Below, piece by piece: positions 11,523 to 19,781 of a DNA stretch of 64,000 bases. This stretch comes from CAWAVN01 sp963825075 (GTDB lineage Bacteria > Planctomycetota > Planctomycetia > Planctomycetales > Planctomycetaceae). Location: contig CAWGRX010000021.1 in NCBI GenBank assembly GCA_963825075.1, forward strand, positions 41,904-105,903, written 5' to 3'. The position numbers were made by a program, and so were the translations under genes. Position 1 is the first letter of the stretch, and every line of letters starts with the position of its first letter. The notes under the pieces were generated by a model. It was not told where the DNA came from. It did no database searches and was given only the letters and a program-made list of their open reading frames with translations.

Positions 11523-12248
11523 TTAGTTGAGCAAATTCGGAACTTCGCTGATGAGCCACTGCCCATCGATCTTTTGAAACGCGATCGGGCTGCGGCTTTC
11601 TTTGCCGTTGCGTTTTTGAACAAACTCCGCGCTCGCTTCGTCGCCTTCGGTTTTCAGGCCGTCCAATTGGGCTTCCGCTTCGATCATCTTGGCGTCGGGC
11701 TGATCGCCGTGCGTTCGCATGACTTCCACGAAATCTGCAAAGAACCCGCAATGGTCTTTGATGGGGTCGGCGAGTTTTCGCATCTCTTTTTTCTGGTCTT
11801 CCTGGCTGTCGTTGAGATTGATTTTGATCTCGGTGCGATTGTCTTCACCAAGGTCATATTTCTCGAACAGAGTCTTGATGGCTTCGGCTTGCTTTTGGGC
11901 ATTTTCGGTATCAGGGGAATCCTTGGCTTGGGGATTTTTGAGGACATTCTTCGCCATCGCCTGCACCATTCCGCCCAGCATCACCATCCCCGCCGCCAAA
12001 TCTTTCCGAGCCGTCGGCGTGAAATACCCGCAGAGCGCCCTGTAATCGTGAGCAGCCGCCGCCTTTTTGGCTGCGGCTAAAGTTGCTTCAGGGGTAGAGA
12101 GATCCACGGACTCGGACTTCGCTGCGCGTTTCCCGTTTCCGTTCTCCGCGGTTTTCGAGTCTCCCGACCCGCCACAACCCGCCAATCCGAAGCTCAGACC
12201 AACAACCAAAAGCACGGGACCCATGAATTGACGATTTCCGTTCATCAT
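11523..12248 (-). CDS. Lipoprotein of unknown function
   Basis: About 241 residues. The start MMNGNRQF is preceded by AAAGG; a hydrophobic stretch ends in GLAGC, a lipobox, with the cysteine near residue 25. The mature protein has a short charged linker and then an alpha-helical domain resembling DUF4878/NTF2-like lipoproteins (STPEATLAAAKKAAAAHDYRALCGYFT...). The end IAFQKIDGQWLISEVP is typical of that fold, which is inferred. It lies between sufD and the Rieske gene on the same strand but has no obvious link to Fe-S assembly. Confidence 0.75.
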   Translation of the reverse strand: MMNGNRQFMGPVLLVVGLSFGLAGCGGSGDSKTAENGNGKRAAKSESVDLSTPEATLAAAKKAAAAHDYRALCGYFTPTARKDLAAGMVMLGGMVQAMAKNVLKNPQAKDSPDTENAQKQAEAIKTLFEKYDLGEDNRTEIKINLNDSQEDQKKEMRKLADPIKDHCGFFADFVEVMRTHGDQPDAKMIEAEAQLDGLKTEGDEASAEFVQKRNGKESRSPIAFQKIDGQWLISEVPNLLN

Positions 12249-12435
12249 GTTGCCTTTCAGAAAGGGAAATGGAAGGACAAAACGCTTTGGTAATAATCGC
12301 CGATACTTCCAACGTTTCCGATTTTCCGAAGGATCACAAAAAAATAAAAAAACGATCGGACCAAAATTGAATATGGCCATCGCCGCGACAACCAAAGTCC
12401 ACGGCAATTGGTCATCGTCGATCAGGATTCCGACA

Positions 12436-13829
12436 TCAATCGCCAATGCCCAATTTGGATTCGACGGCTTGGCTTAAGGTGGCCCGGACGATGCCGGTGG
12501 GCATCTCGTCGAAGACCTCGTCCTCTTGATTTGCCCGCGCCGGTTTGTGGGGCGTTTCGATCGGGATGCGGTCGTAGATTTCGTGGAAAAAACCTTCGAC
12601 GATGATATGCATGGCTTCGTATTCCGTCATGCCCCGGCACATGCAATAGAAAATTTCTTCCTCATCGACCCGCCCCGCCGTCGCCGCGTGCGTGCAGCGG
12701 ACGTCGTCGGCTTCGATTTCCAAACCAGGGACAGAATCGTTGCGGGCATCGGGACTTAACAGGAGGGCCGCGCTTCGCTGGTAGCCGTCGGTCTGCTGCG
12801 CTTCGGGTTCCACGCGGATCATGCCCCGCCAGATCACCCGCGAGCGGTCGCGAAGGACTTCCTTATACAAGAGATCGCTCCGCGTGTTGGGGGCGTTATG
12901 GGCCTGCTTGGTGTAGTAGGAGAGGAGTTGTCTTCCCGTGGCGAAGGTCACGCCGTTGACCTCGGCTTCCGCGCCCGGCCGTCGAGACTGACATCCTGAT
13001 GAATGTGCGCCAGCCTCGCCCCCAAACCGCCGACGGTCCATTGCAGAAAACCGCTCGATTCCACTCGCCCCGCTTGATGGGCGATGTGATAAGTCTTTTC
13101 GTTCCAGTTTTGCAGTTGCACATACCGCAATCGAGCTTCCCGGCCGACGAGCAATTCCACCGCCCCCAAATGCAGTCCCGGACCGGTTTCATCCGCGGAC
13201 GCCGTCTCTTCGAGCAAAGTGGCCGAGGCCCCATCTTCCAGGATCACCAGCGTATGACTAAGATCCGTTTGCCCTGCCTGAGACAGGGCGATCAAACTGT
13301 ATAAGGGTTCGACGATCTCCACATTCCGCGGCACATACAGCAGCGTGCCTCCGGTCCAGAACGCGGCATGCCAGGCGGAAAAGCGGTCCGTCTCCATCGC
13401 CACCGCCCGCTTGTGCAGGTTCGGTTCGATGATGTCTCGATGCTCGTGCACCAAATCCGCCAGATTGCCGAACAGCACGCCCTTGGCTTTCAGCTCTTCC
13501 GCCAAATCCGACTGCGAACACCGGCCGTCCACATGCGTCACGTGCCCCGCAAACTCTCCCCGGTGCTGCATCAAGGTGTTGAACGAAGTCGCGGAAGAGG
13601 ACGCGGATTCGAGCTGGAATTTCTCCGGCCGAAATGTCCGCAAATCCACCCGCTTCCATTCTTCGGGATCCAAGGGGGCGGCGGATTTTTCTTGAAAGAC
13701 TGCAAACGCCTTGCGGCGGGAGTCTGTCACCCAACCCGGCTCATCCCGGCTTTCGAGGAACCTCTCGAAGGCCTGTTCATCAAAGGTGGCGGGAAGCGTG
13801 ACAGCGGTTTCCATCGTGATATTTGTCAT
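12436..13829 (-). CDS. sufD: Fe-S cluster assembly protein SufD, frameshifted
   Basis: SUF scaffold component that forms the SufBC2D complex. The N-terminal half (MTNITMETAVTLP... to ...HIHQDVSLDG) and the C-terminal half (PGAEAEVNGVTFATG... to the end) are both clear SufB/SufD beta-helix sequence. The C-terminal part contains CTHAATAGRVDEEEIFYCM and the RGMTEYEAMHIIVEGF tail. They are in different frames; the break is near 12975, where one C seems to be missing from a run (GACGGCCGGG). About 464 residues when joined. An internal start at 13814 is also possible. SufS and SufU are not in the window. Confidence 0.9.
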
Positions 13830-13924
13830 AGTGTCTAACGGCTAAACTAACCTGAGTTGGCCAGATAGGAATACGAAAGTTTGGTAAACGGCTCAATGGG
13901 CCAATTTGCAGGTTGACCGATTAG

Positions 13925-14323
13925 TTAGGCCCGCCACTGGCCATGTGTTGCGAGCAATGCATTGCATTCAAGCGAAATCGTTTTCAGGAAATCACTGTTC
14001 CGCATGGTTTGGATTGAAAGTGAGTTCTCGGATTGTTGTTCATCAATCCAATCAAGAAACCTCGTGCGAATCGCAGTCAGGTTGTGTTTGGTGGTTATTG
14101 TGAGTTCATTTGCCCTAACGAGTTGATTGAGGTTCAGGGTGTGCAGGCACGACCGAACGTCGACGTCAAGTTCTTCAAATACTATATATGCGAATTCATC
14201 ATCGTTAAAGGTCGGCATCTCAGCTAGTTTGTGCAGTGTTTCACCGAGCCAATTAAGCCTTTCTTCGATTGTCAGTTGAGAATTCACAGCAACACGCCTA
14301 ACAATCTCAAACTGTAAGTTCAT
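13925..14323 (-). CDS. Hypothetical protein, about 132 aa
   Basis: Unrecognised. Starts MNLQFEIVRRVAVNSQLTIEERLNW and is helical and acidic, with no signal peptide. Upstream in-frame sequence enters the palindromic repeat at 14334, so the ATG at 14323 is taken although no good ribosome site precedes it. Its base composition is lower in GC than its neighbours, which suggests acquisition. It interrupts the suf gene series between sufB and sufD. Confidence 0.45.
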   Translation of the reverse strand: MNLQFEIVRRVAVNSQLTIEERLNWLGETLHKLAEMPTFNDDEFAYIVFEELDVDVRSCLHTLNLNQLVRANELTITTKHNLTAIRTRFLDWIDEQQSENSLSIQTMRNSDFLKTISLECNALLATHGQWRA

Positions 14324-14333
14324 TTCAGTTTTT

Positions 14334-14408
14334 GGGAACACTAATCTTCGCTAATAACCACTAATCAAAGTGTTTCTATTAGCGAAGATTAGCGTTAATT
14401 AGTGTTCC
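14334..14408. repeat. Palindromic dispersed repeat, family A, copy 1
   Basis: Imperfect palindrome beginning GGGAACACTAATCTTCGC and ending AGCGTTAATTAGTGTTCC, with internal CTAAT/ATTAG repeats. The same ends recur at 19594-19683 and 25141-25200. The stretch 14409-14676 to its right has no gene. It holds two short arms, AGGCGAGCGGGAGGCGTAAG at about 14520 and a related reverse form near 14640-14665, which also look like repeat remnants. Confidence 0.8.
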
Positions 14409-14676
14409 ACAATCTTGCCAGAAATCCAGGATTCATCCGCCCAACTCCCGACAAAAGAAGGAAATCCAATGCGATTTCTAACGCAACTTACACTTTGAGT
14501 AACGATGTTTCGTAAGTCAGAGGCGAGCGGGAGGCGTAAGTCCCCTAGTTATATTCCTCGCTCGGATAACCGCCCAATCCCTCACTGGAGTCTTGGGGAT
14601 TATCAGTATGTGAAGACGTTTGGAACATTCGACGAAACCCGGAAGCTAACGCATCCGGCTCGCCCGTTAACGGACA

Positions 14677-14907
14677 TCATGCCGAAGGACTCGCGTCGGA
14701 CGGTTCGAGATACTCGGCCGAGTTGATTTGAATCAGCGCGCATCGAACGACTTTTCCCGCATCGGGATCGAAGATGTACAAGGTCACCGCCGTCAGCATC
14801 GCCATCTCGGGATGCCGAACTTCATACGATTCCCCATTGGACATTCGCACGACAAACGGAACAAAGGGAGACCGCCGCAGCAATTCCCGCACTTCAATGT
14901 GATCCAT
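14677..14907 (-). CDS. Small conserved hypothetical protein, 76 aa
   Basis: Starts MDHIEVRELLRRSPFVPFVV and continues with RMSNGESYEVRHPEMAML. This compact beta-rich protein type is common as a single gene in planctomycete genomes, with the shared L-R-x2-PF-x-PF-x-V and H-P-E pattern. No function is known to me. It is 38 bases downstream of sufB on the same strand. Confidence 0.7.
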   Translation of the reverse strand: MDHIEVRELLRRSPFVPFVVRMSNGESYEVRHPEMAMLTAVTLYIFDPDAGKVVRCALIQINSAEYLEPSDASPSA

Positions 14908-14945
14908 AGTCGCGTTCCCTTCGTGGCAAATGCCCCCACAAGATT

Positions 14946-16352
14946 CTATCCGACGGAGCCTTCCATTTGCAGTTCGATCAGGCGGTTCATTTCGACGGCG
15001 TATTCCATCGGGAGTTCTTTGACCAACGGCTCGATAAAGCCGGTGACAATCATCGACGAGGCTTCCGCTTCCGACAGGCCCCGGCTCATCAGGTAGAACA
15101 ACTGCTCTTCCGCGATCTTGGAGACGCTGGCTTCGTGCTCGATGGCCACATCGTTTTCATCGACTTCGATGTAGGGGTAGGTGTCACTGCGGCTATCGTG
15201 ATCTAAGATCAATGCATCGCAGACCACGTTCGATTTGCAGTGCTTCGCGTCGTGGTTGATTTTGACCAGCCCGCGATAGCTCGACCGGCCGCCATCTTTG
15301 GAGATGCTCTTCGAGACGATCCGGCTCGACGTGTTCGGAGCACAGTGGACCATCTTGGCCCCGGCATCCTGATGCTGGCCTTTGCCGGCAAACGCAATGG
15401 ACAAGGTCTCGCCACGGGCGCCCGGTTCCATGAGGTAGATGGCCGGGTACTTCATGGTGAGCTGGGAACCCAGGTTCCCGTCCACCCATTCCATCAGCGA
15501 ATCGCCGTACGCCATCGCCCGTTTGGTGACGAGGTTATACACATTCGAAGACCAGTTTTGGATCGTCGTATAGCGGCAGCGGGCTTCTTTCTTGACGATG
15601 ATTTCCACCACCGCCGAGTGCAGACTTTCGGAGCTATAAGTCGGAGCGGTGCAGCCTTCGACGTAATGCACTTTCGCGCCTTCATCGACGATGATTAAGG
15701 TCCGCTCGAACTGGCCCATGTTCTCCGAATTGATGCGGAAGTAGGCTTGCAGTGGGAACTCGATCTCCACGCCCGGCGGGACATAGATGAACGACCCACC
15801 CGACCACACGGCCGAGTTGAGCGCTGCGAACTTGTTATCCGACGGCGGAATCACCGTGCCGAAGTATTCCCGGAAAATGTCTTCGTGCTCGCGGAGGGCC
15901 GAGTCGGTGTCGGTGAAGATCACACCTTCTTTGGCGAGGTCATCCTTGAGGCTGCCGTAAACCACTTCGGATTCGTACTGGGCCTTCACGCCGGCTAAGT
16001 ATTTTTTCTCCGCTTCGGGGATGCCCAGGCGGTCGTAGGTTTTGCGGATGTCATCGGGCACTTCGTCCCAGGACTTTTCCTGCTTGTCGGACGCGCGGAC
16101 ATAGTAAAAAATGTCCTGGAAATCGAGGTGGCTCATGTCGCCGCCCCAGGTGGGCATCGGCTTTTGGAAAAACAGATCCAGCGAGTCCAGACGAAATTGC
16201 CGCATCCAGTCCGGTTCGTTTTTTATCTTGGAGATCGCGGCGACCACATCGCGGTTCAAGCCCTTCTCGCCGCGGAAGATATATTTGTCGATGGGATCGT
16301 GGAAACCATACTGGTATTCGCCAATCGCAACATCTTTTTCAACGGTAGACAC
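14946..16352 (-). CDS. sufB: Fe-S cluster assembly protein SufB
   Basis: 468 residues, full length for SufB, the scaffold on which nascent [4Fe-4S] clusters are built with SufC and SufD. Recognisable stretches are GVIFTDTDSALREHEDIF, YVPPGVEIEFPLQAYFRIN, YVEGCTAPTYSSESLHSAVV (containing a conserved cysteine) and HEASVSKIAEEQLFYLMSRG. The start is a GTG at 16352 with GGGAG about 10 bases upstream. Unlike sufD the frame is intact. Confidence 0.97.
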   Translation of the reverse strand: MSTVEKDVAIGEYQYGFHDPIDKYIFRGEKGLNRDVVAAISKIKNEPDWMRQFRLDSLDLFFQKPMPTWGGDMSHLDFQDIFYYVRASDKQEKSWDEVPDDIRKTYDRLGIPEAEKKYLAGVKAQYESEVVYGSLKDDLAKEGVIFTDTDSALREHEDIFREYFGTVIPPSDNKFAALNSAVWSGGSFIYVPPGVEIEFPLQAYFRINSENMGQFERTLIIVDEGAKVHYVEGCTAPTYSSESLHSAVVEIIVKKEARCRYTTIQNWSSNVYNLVTKRAMAYGDSLMEWVDGNLGSQLTMKYPAIYLMEPGARGETLSIAFAGKGQHQDAGAKMVHCAPNTSSRIVSKSISKDGGRSSYRGLVKINHDAKHCKSNVVCDALILDHDSRSDTYPYIEVDENDVAIEHEASVSKIAEEQLFYLMSRGLSEAEASSMIVTGFIEPLVKELPMEYAVEMNRLIELQMEGSVG

Positions 16353-16445
16353 GGTTTAAGTTCTCCCAAGGGTTTGGGGATGAGAATCAATTCGAGTTTT
16401 CACCAAGCCGATGACAATTCATCGTTTCCTGGGTTTGCTTCCGTG

Positions 16446-16940
16446 TTATTTTGCTTTCGCCACGTTCTTCCTGGCTTCCGAAGGAACGGATCGGATAACC
16501 GAGACTGCCGTTCCTTTCGCGGTTTTGGCGATTGAGATTGCTACGTCCTTTTCGGATTTGTTTTCCGGTCGGACGAAAAAATGAATGTGGGCGATTTCGG
16601 GAGAAACAGTTCCGTAGATAATCGCGCCCCACTCCTCACTTTCGGTATCCCAAAGAACCATATAAGAAAGCTGGTTCAATCGTTCCAGCTTGTTGAAACC
16701 TGCCTTCGCTTTTTCTACGAGGCTGTGGTCTTTTCTGAGTTCTAGCTGTTTGGCATACCAGAGAACGACTTTCTCAGGACTGTCTTTCGTGATGATCCGA
16801 TAGCAATGAAAATTTCCAGTTCGCCCCGCCGATTTTTCTGAGGTTCCTGTCGGGCCACCCGTCGGATATTCCCAATCGGCACCTTGGGCGTGAGAGATGG
16901 TGACCGTCAAGGCAAGGATCAGCAGGCTGGCCAATTTCAT
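16446..16940 (-). CDS. Small secreted protein of unknown function
   Basis: About 164 residues from the ATG at 16940, which has GGAAGGA about 9 bases upstream. Residues 1-20 (MKLASLLILALTVTISHAQG) form a signal peptide with an AHAQ-like cleavage site. The mature protein has no motif I know. A segment DSPEKVVLWYAKQL suggests an alpha-beta domain of the kind found in planctomycete exported proteins. It lies between sufC and sufB and is not part of the Fe-S machinery as far as can be seen. Confidence 0.65.
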   Translation of the reverse strand: MKLASLLILALTVTISHAQGADWEYPTGGPTGTSEKSAGRTGNFHCYRIITKDSPEKVVLWYAKQLELRKDHSLVEKAKAGFNKLERLNQLSYMVLWDTESEEWGAIIYGTVSPEIAHIHFFVRPENKSEKDVAISIAKTAKGTAVSVIRSVPSEARKNVAKAK

Positions 16941-16959
16941 AACTTTTGTCCTTCCGTTT

Positions 16960-17775
16960 TTAGGCGGTGACGTGTTCGGATTCTTGTTGCTCGGCGGCGG
17001 CATCGGGGTGACGTTCGCGGACGCCGGCGTAGCCTTTGCCATGGAGTTCGTGGGCGAGTTCCGCATCGCCTGTCTCCACAATCCGGCCGGCGAGCATCAC
17101 GTGCGTGAATTGCGGGACGTTGTATTGGAGCAGCCGATCGTGGTGCGTGATGATCAAAACGCCCATATCGTTCGGGCCTGCCAGCCGCTGCACGCCTTCA
17201 CTGACGACATTCACGGCGTCGGTGTCCAGGCCGCTGTCGGTTTCATCCAGAAACGCAAACCGCGGCCCCAGCATCGCCATCTGCAGAATTTCCATCCGTT
17301 TCTTCTCACCGCCGGAGAAGCCCTCGTTCAAATACCGCCGGGCAAATTCCAACGGCATGCCGAGTTCGTCCATGCGTTCCCGGAGTTCTTTGCGAAACTC
17401 CCGCATGCCGATGAGGTTTTCGCCTTCTTTGCGCTCGGGGTTTCGCACGTTGGAGACGGCGTGCCTTAAAAAGTCGGCGACTTTGACGCCGGGGATCGTC
17501 ACCGGATATTGAAACGCGAGGAACATGCCCAGCCGGGCCCGTTCGTTGGGATCGAGTTCCAGAACGTCGGTGTCGTCGATGGTGACTTTGCCGCCGGTGA
17601 TCTCGTAGCGCGGATGGCCGACGAGGGCATAAGCCAGCGTGCTTTTGCCGGACCCGTTGGGGCCCATCAGGGCATGCACTTCGCCCTGGCGGATTTCGAG
17701 GTTCACGCCCTTCAAAATCGGCTTGCCGGCGACGGCGACGTGGAGTTCTTCAACTGTGAGGGTGCTTTTGGACAT
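16960..17775 (-). CDS. sufC: Fe-S assembly ATPase SufC
   Basis: ABC-type ATPase that powers the SufBC2D scaffold. Walker A is GPNGSGKSTLAYAL (about residues 38-51), the signature is FSGGEKKR, and Walker B is FAFLDETDSGLD, where SufC proteins have this D-E-T-D-S-G-L-D sequence. 271 residues, cytoplasmic, no membrane domain. It is first of the suf structural genes, followed by a small secreted-protein gene and sufB. Confidence 0.97.
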   Translation of the reverse strand: MSKSTLTVEELHVAVAGKPILKGVNLEIRQGEVHALMGPNGSGKSTLAYALVGHPRYEITGGKVTIDDTDVLELDPNERARLGMFLAFQYPVTIPGVKVADFLRHAVSNVRNPERKEGENLIGMREFRKELRERMDELGMPLEFARRYLNEGFSGGEKKRMEILQMAMLGPRFAFLDETDSGLDTDAVNVVSEGVQRLAGPNDMGVLIITHHDRLLQYNVPQFTHVMLAGRIVETGDAELAHELHGKGYAGVRERHPDAAAEQQESEHVTA

Positions 17776-17810
17776 AATCTTTCAGGTTGTTCGTTTTCAA
17801 TCGAGAGATT

Positions 17811-17863
17811 CCCCAAGCCGACCGCTTGCGGTCGATCACCCGACGACAAGTCGTCGGCTTGGG
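17811..17863. repeat. Cloverleaf-like inverted repeat between nuoB and sufC
   Basis: Outer arms CCCAAGCCGAC and GTCGGCTTGGG enclose two smaller hairpins, GACCGC-TT-GCGGTC and CCGACGAC-AA-GTCGTCGG. In RNA or single-stranded DNA it would fold as a stem with two side hairpins. It could attenuate transcription between nuoB and sufC or be a mobile REP-type repeat; no T-run follows, so it is not a standard terminator. Confidence 0.7.
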
Positions 17864-17887
17864 AAGGATTTTGGCGCGAATGCTTTA

Positions 17888-18439
17888 TTACACATCCAGG
17901 GCGACTTCGGGGATGGCGGCGTAACCGCTGTGGTGGGGCATGGGCATGTGGGTTTCGCCCTTGGTGATTTTGTAGGCTTTGATCTTGTCCTGAATCCGCA
18001 TGATGCCTTCGAGCAAGGCTTCCGGTCGGGGCGGGCAGCCGGGGACGTACACATCCACGGGGACCACCAAATCCACGCCTTTGACCACGTGATAGCCATG
18101 CTTGAAGTACGGTCCGCCGCCCACGGTGCAGGCTCCCATCGCGATCACATATTTCGGGTCGGGCATTTGCTCCCAGAGTCGGCGGACCCGGCTCGCCATT
18201 TTGAACGTCACCGTGCCGGCGACGATCATCAAATCCGCCTGCCGAGGCGTCGCCCGAAAGGCTCCCGCTCCGAAGCGGTCCAAATCGTATCGGCTCGCGC
18301 CGGTCGCCATCATTTCAATCGCACAACACGCCAACCCAAACGTCATGGGCCAAATGCTGGACTGCTTCGCCCAGTTCATCCCCTGTTCGAGGGTGGTGGT
18401 GATGACGTTTTCTTCAAATCGTCCTTCAATCCAGGTCAT
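17888..18439 (-). CDS. nuoB: NADH-quinone oxidoreductase subunit B
   Basis: Complex I subunit carrying the N2 [4Fe-4S] cluster. The ligand motifs are visible: FGLACCAIEMM (adjacent cysteines), MGACTVGGGPY and VPGCPPRPEALL. The ATG at 18439 gives about 183 residues, normal for NuoB; the upstream extension is unconserved. No other nuo gene lies nearby, so this is an isolated nuoB between the SufR-like regulator and sufC. Confidence 0.95.
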   Translation of the reverse strand: MTWIEGRFEENVITTTLEQGMNWAKQSSIWPMTFGLACCAIEMMATGASRYDLDRFGAGAFRATPRQADLMIVAGTVTFKMASRVRRLWEQMPDPKYVIAMGACTVGGGPYFKHGYHVVKGVDLVVPVDVYVPGCPPRPEALLEGIMRIQDKIKAYKITKGETHMPMPHHSGYAAIPEVALDV

Positions 18440-18537
18440 CGATGTGGTTCCGGTGAAAAGAGTGACAAAAAACTGCCCAAATGCAGGTGTCACGCCAATT
18501 TAGCAGGATTCAATCTCGGTGCAAGTTGCGGAGAATT

Positions 18538-18599
18538 GAGGTTGGAGGATAGAGGGTAGAAAAAACCGCTACCCTCTATCTTCCAACCTCCATCCTCAC
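18538..18599. repeat. Dispersed intergenic repeat, family B, copy 2 (strong hairpin)
   Basis: Near-perfect inverted repeat: GAGGTTGGAGGATAGAGG, GTAG, a short A-rich loop, CTACCCTCTATCTTCCAACC. Stem about 20 bp. It lies between the SufR-like gene and nuoB, so it may separate their transcripts. Confidence 0.75.
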
Positions 18600-18647
18600 T
18601 GGCTTATCTCTAAAAGGTGCTGTGGTGGTTCATTGACTTCAATAAAA

Positions 18648-19334
18648 TCATCGTTCGAGCGAGGCGGCCGCCGGCTGGAATTCGCAACAGGAATGGCCGT
18701 CCAAGCAGCACTGGGTGAGTTCCACTTCCGAGCCGAGCACTTTGCGGAAGACCTCTTTTTCCAATTCGCAAATCGCCGGGTCCGAATGGGCCAGTTCCAG
18801 GTAAGGGCAATTGTTTTCCCGGAGGATGGGCAACCGGCCGGTGCTGTCCACTTCTACGTGAAAGCCCCGGTCCGACAAGGCCTCGCCCAGTTGCCGAAAC
18901 CGCTCGCCCAAGGTTTCCGCTTGAACGAGATGCCCGTATTTTGTGATTAAGGCTTCCCGAATCCGCTTGAAAACCAATTCCCGGAGGGCGGGGTCTTCAA
19001 TTTGGCGAAGTTCCCGCCAGAGAATCATCGCGAGATCGGAATAATTGTCGCCCAGTTCCCGCTGCCCGGTTTGGGTGACGGAATAGGTGTGATACGGTCG
19101 GCCCCGTCCGCTGCGGACCGCCTTCCTCTGAACAAAACTCAAATTCTGCAGCCGCAGCAGCCGTTGTCGAACCGCCGTGGCCGTCACCCCCAATTCGTCG
19201 CAAATCTCCTGGACCGTTCCACTTCCGATCCGGTTGAGCCGGTCGAGAAAATCGCGATCATGCGGGTCCAGCGTAGGTTTCATAAAATCACGTTCCTCTT
19301 CGGTGGGCATCCTGCGGCCGAAGTTTGAACTCAT
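18648..19334 (-). CDS. SufR-like Fe-S-sensing transcriptional regulator
   Basis: Winged-helix regulator (GSGTVQEICDELGVTATAVRQRLLRLQ, DeoR/ArsR-like) with a C-terminal cysteine cluster. The cysteines are NNCPYLELAHSDPAIC (C-x12-C, as in SufR), then TQCCLDGHSCC. SufR proteins hold a [4Fe-4S] cluster there and repress suf genes when Fe-S supply is adequate. Its position at the head of the leftward nuoB-sufC-sufB-sufD series fits that role. Up to 228 residues; in-frame starts at 19310 and 19283 (the latter with GAGGAA about 10 bases upstream) are also possible. Confidence 0.85.
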   Translation of the reverse strand: MSSNFGRRMPTEEERDFMKPTLDPHDRDFLDRLNRIGSGTVQEICDELGVTATAVRQRLLRLQNLSFVQRKAVRSGRGRPYHTYSVTQTGQRELGDNYSDLAMILWRELRQIEDPALRELVFKRIREALITKYGHLVQAETLGERFRQLGEALSDRGFHVEVDSTGRLPILRENNCPYLELAHSDPAICELEKEVFRKVLGSEVELTQCCLDGHSCCEFQPAAASLER

Positions 19335-19593
19335 TCATTTCCAACGAATTTTAGAGACTTTCCGCATTTTTGACAACCGAAATTGTGAAAAACCGGGAAA
19401 AACTTCAGAACTCGGATCGACCGCGAGAATTCCGGCTTCGCGGTTTCGCCTTAAAGTGTTGGCTGGTATATTGCTTCCGTTTTGGCACTCTGTTGGCGAC
19501 GGGTTTGATATAGTCTGAATCACCCCAATCCAAAACAAAAAAATATAAAGACTTCTCGAATCGGAGATCGACGAAAACATAGGAAGAAGGGAT

Positions 19594-19683
19594 CACTAAT
19601 CCACGCTAATCTTCGCTAATTTCAAGACTAGATTCGACTTGAGTCAACTCGATTAGCGTAGATTAGTGAAGATTAGTGTTCCC
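19594..19683. repeat. Palindromic dispersed repeat, family A, copy 2
   Basis: Begins TCACTAATCCACGCTAATC and ends AGATTAGTGAAGATTAGTG then TTCCC. Same CTAATC/GATTAG units as the copies at 14334 and 25141, with a longer centre. It lies between the divergent SufR-like and symporter genes. Confidence 0.75.
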
Positions 19684-19781
19684 AAAAAACGTTTTGAATC
19701 TTGCGCCGCATTATCGCAAGCTGCTAACCTTTTCATCATTTGCAGCGCTGGGGTTTTCGCGAAATCGGAGGAGGAAACGAC

